NCBI GenBank assembly: GCA_964394845.1
Contig: CAYMZB010000008.1
Coordinates: 1-5,595 of the forward strand
From: CAYMZB01 sp964394845
GTDB taxonomy: Bacteria; Patescibacteriota; Microgenomatia; Daviesbacterales; UBA10151
Reading direction: 5' to 3'
Length of the DNA stretch: 5,595 nucleotides
Shown: one piece after another, positions 5,003 through 5,595 of the stretch
Layout of the letters: every line of letters starts with the position of its first letter
Numbering within the stretch: position 1 is the stretch's first letter
Notes under the pieces: model-generated
Told to the model about the DNA's origin: nothing
Database searches by the model: none
The model's input: the letters and a program-made list of their open reading frames with translations, nothing else
Made by a program: the position numbers and the translations under genes

Positions 5003-5279
5003 ATGAAATTTTTACAAGCACATCCACTCCTGCAGTTTCCCACAGAATCCGCTAAGCAATTTTAAAAAGTCCGGGCTTGAAGCAATTGAACTACTGGAAA
5101 CATTCGGGTTAGAAGGTGGCTATCCTCATGTTAAAAAACTAACTGGATGTGATTTATGGGAATACCGTATTATTGGATCTGATAGCATCCGTATCTTTTA
5201 TGTTTCAATTACAGGAAAAACATTCCTTATTCTCCATGGTTTTAAGAAAAAGAAACAGAAAACACCCACCAAAGAAAAG
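5003..5279 (+). pseudogene. RelE/ParE (HigB-like) toxin remnant, no start codon and lost C-terminus
   Basis: RelE-type toxins are small mRNA-cleaving ribonucleases paired with an antitoxin. In the frame open from 5007 the core is clear from 5070 on: SGLEAIELLETFG, VKKLTGCDLWEYRIIGSDSI, RIFYVSITGK, ILHGFKKKKQKTP. That frame has no ATG, GTG or TTG before the core. An ATG at 5003 opens a different frame that stops at TAA 5063-5065, next to an A-run where a one-base shift would join the two. Family resemblance stops after KTP (about 5267), where toxins normally have some 20 more residues, often a helix. Beyond that the sequence becomes nuclease-like in another frame. No antitoxin gene follows. 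It should be inactive. Confidence 0.75.
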
Positions 5280-5484
5280 TTTCATTTTGGAATATACAAA
5301 GAAGTTTGGCAGAATCTTAGCCTACCTTATTAAAGATAATATAAATGTTTCCATTGAACTTGCAAAATTAGGCATGGCACAGGTAGTTGTCTACCAACAC
5401 AAAAAACCATTTATCTATCGGGACAAATTACTTAAAGCTCAAGATGAGGCCAAGAAAAAGAAATTGGGCATATGGAGTAAGTAA
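5272..5484 (+). pseudogene. Staphylococcal-nuclease-like (thermonuclease) C-terminal fragment
   Basis: From about 5281 the frame ending at TAA 5482-5484 reads ILEYTKKFGRILAYLI, NVSIELAKLGMAQVVVY, then a helix RDKLLKAQDEAKKKKLGIWS. That is the second half of an SNase domain, a Ca-dependent phosphodiesterase fold. The Arg of FGRILAY (codon 5311-5313) matches the catalytic Arg87 of the S. aureus enzyme. The N-terminal part with the other catalytic residues (Arg35, Glu43 equivalents) is absent. The open frame extends back to a GTG at 5149, but residues encoded there are the RelE core read out of frame, so that start is not credible. The fragment is best seen as what is left after a deletion that fused the toxin remnant to the nuclease end. 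It converges on the minus-strand gene at 5494, ten bases away. Confidence 0.78.
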
Positions 5485-5493
5485 GCTTCCAAA

Positions 5494-5595
5494 TTACTTT
5501 TTGATGTAATTTATAATACCCTCAACCTGTTTAAACAAATTGGCGTTATCTGCAATATGATGTTCCCAAATTCTGAAGATTTTCCAACCTTTGCT
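5494..5595 (-). CDS. Vsr/DUF559-type endonuclease, C-terminal end only
   Basis: The minus strand is open from the right edge to a TAA at 5496-5494 and encodes 33 residues beginning SKGWKIFRIWEHHIADNANL. The GWK(I/V)xRIWEHxI pattern followed by a helix is typical of the end of very-short-patch repair endonucleases (Vsr) and the related DUF559 nucleases. Vsr nicks at T:G mismatches left by deaminated 5-methylcytosine and is usually next to a cytosine methyltransferase gene, which would lie to the right of the window. The catalytic part is outside, so activity and exact subfamily cannot be judged. A small AT-rich inverted repeat (AAATTAC 5491-5497 / GTAATTT 5506-5512) spans its stop codon. Confidence 0.62.
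   Translation of the reverse strand, partial: SKGWKIFRIWEHHIADNANLFKQVEGIINYIKK

Noticed and set aside
5149..5280. GTG-started frame upstream of the nuclease fragment as a genuine N-terminus
   Set aside because: This DNA encodes the RelE core in another frame with much better family agreement, and the GTG lacks a ribosome-binding site.

Overview
The window looks like an accessory stretch of a small, AT-rich bacterial chromosome. The gene mix is a RhuM-family protein, a stand-alone ABC exporter half-molecule, a short coiled-coil protein, a quinone/azo-type FMN reductase, DUF3800, and remnants of a RelE toxin, a thermonuclease and a Vsr-type nuclease. Together with short, almost leaderless upstream regions, this is most like the Candidate Phyla Radiation (Patescibacteria, perhaps Microgenomates). 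That placement is inference from gene style, not from a marker gene. Long frames are free of TGA and genes end in TAA or TAG, so the ordinary bacterial code fits.

Layout, left to right. A RhuM-family gene cut by the left edge (1-804, +). A complete ABC exporter (867-2672, +). A 276-base gap holding an apparently decayed minus-strand coding remnant (2680-2868). A 99-residue coiled-coil protein (2949-3248, +). A 303-base gap with a MITE/REP-like palindromic element (3297-3378). An FMN reductase broken by a single-base frameshift (3552-4125, +). A DUF3800 gene (4278-4853, +). Convergent with it and two bases from its stop codon, a compact minus-strand small RNA with a near-consensus extended promoter and an intrinsic terminator (about 4932-4856). 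Then a start-less RelE/HigB-like toxin remnant (about 5003-5279) that runs straight into the C-terminal part of a staphylococcal-nuclease-like protein (about 5272-5484). Last, the C-terminal end of a Vsr/DUF559-type endonuclease on the minus strand (5494 to the right edge).

The most interesting unit is DUF3800 plus the convergent RNA. DUF3800 is a family of unknown function that carries several conserved acidic residues. As I recall, comparative RNA searches have reported a series of structured RNA motifs lying next to DUF3800 genes. Here the RNA has all the parts of an independent gene: TTGACT, 16 bases, TGG-TATAAT, about 49 bases of foldable GC-richer sequence, a 7-bp GNRA-capped hairpin and seven Ts. 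It could be the partner of the DUF3800 protein, for example as substrate, guide or antitoxin-like RNA. The sequence cannot decide which.

The rest reads as gene turnover: broken or truncated toxin and nuclease genes, a palindromic insertion-like repeat, and a diverged 50-base intergenic repeat present twice at gene 3' ends. No rRNA, tRNA, CRISPR array or complete transposase gene was seen.
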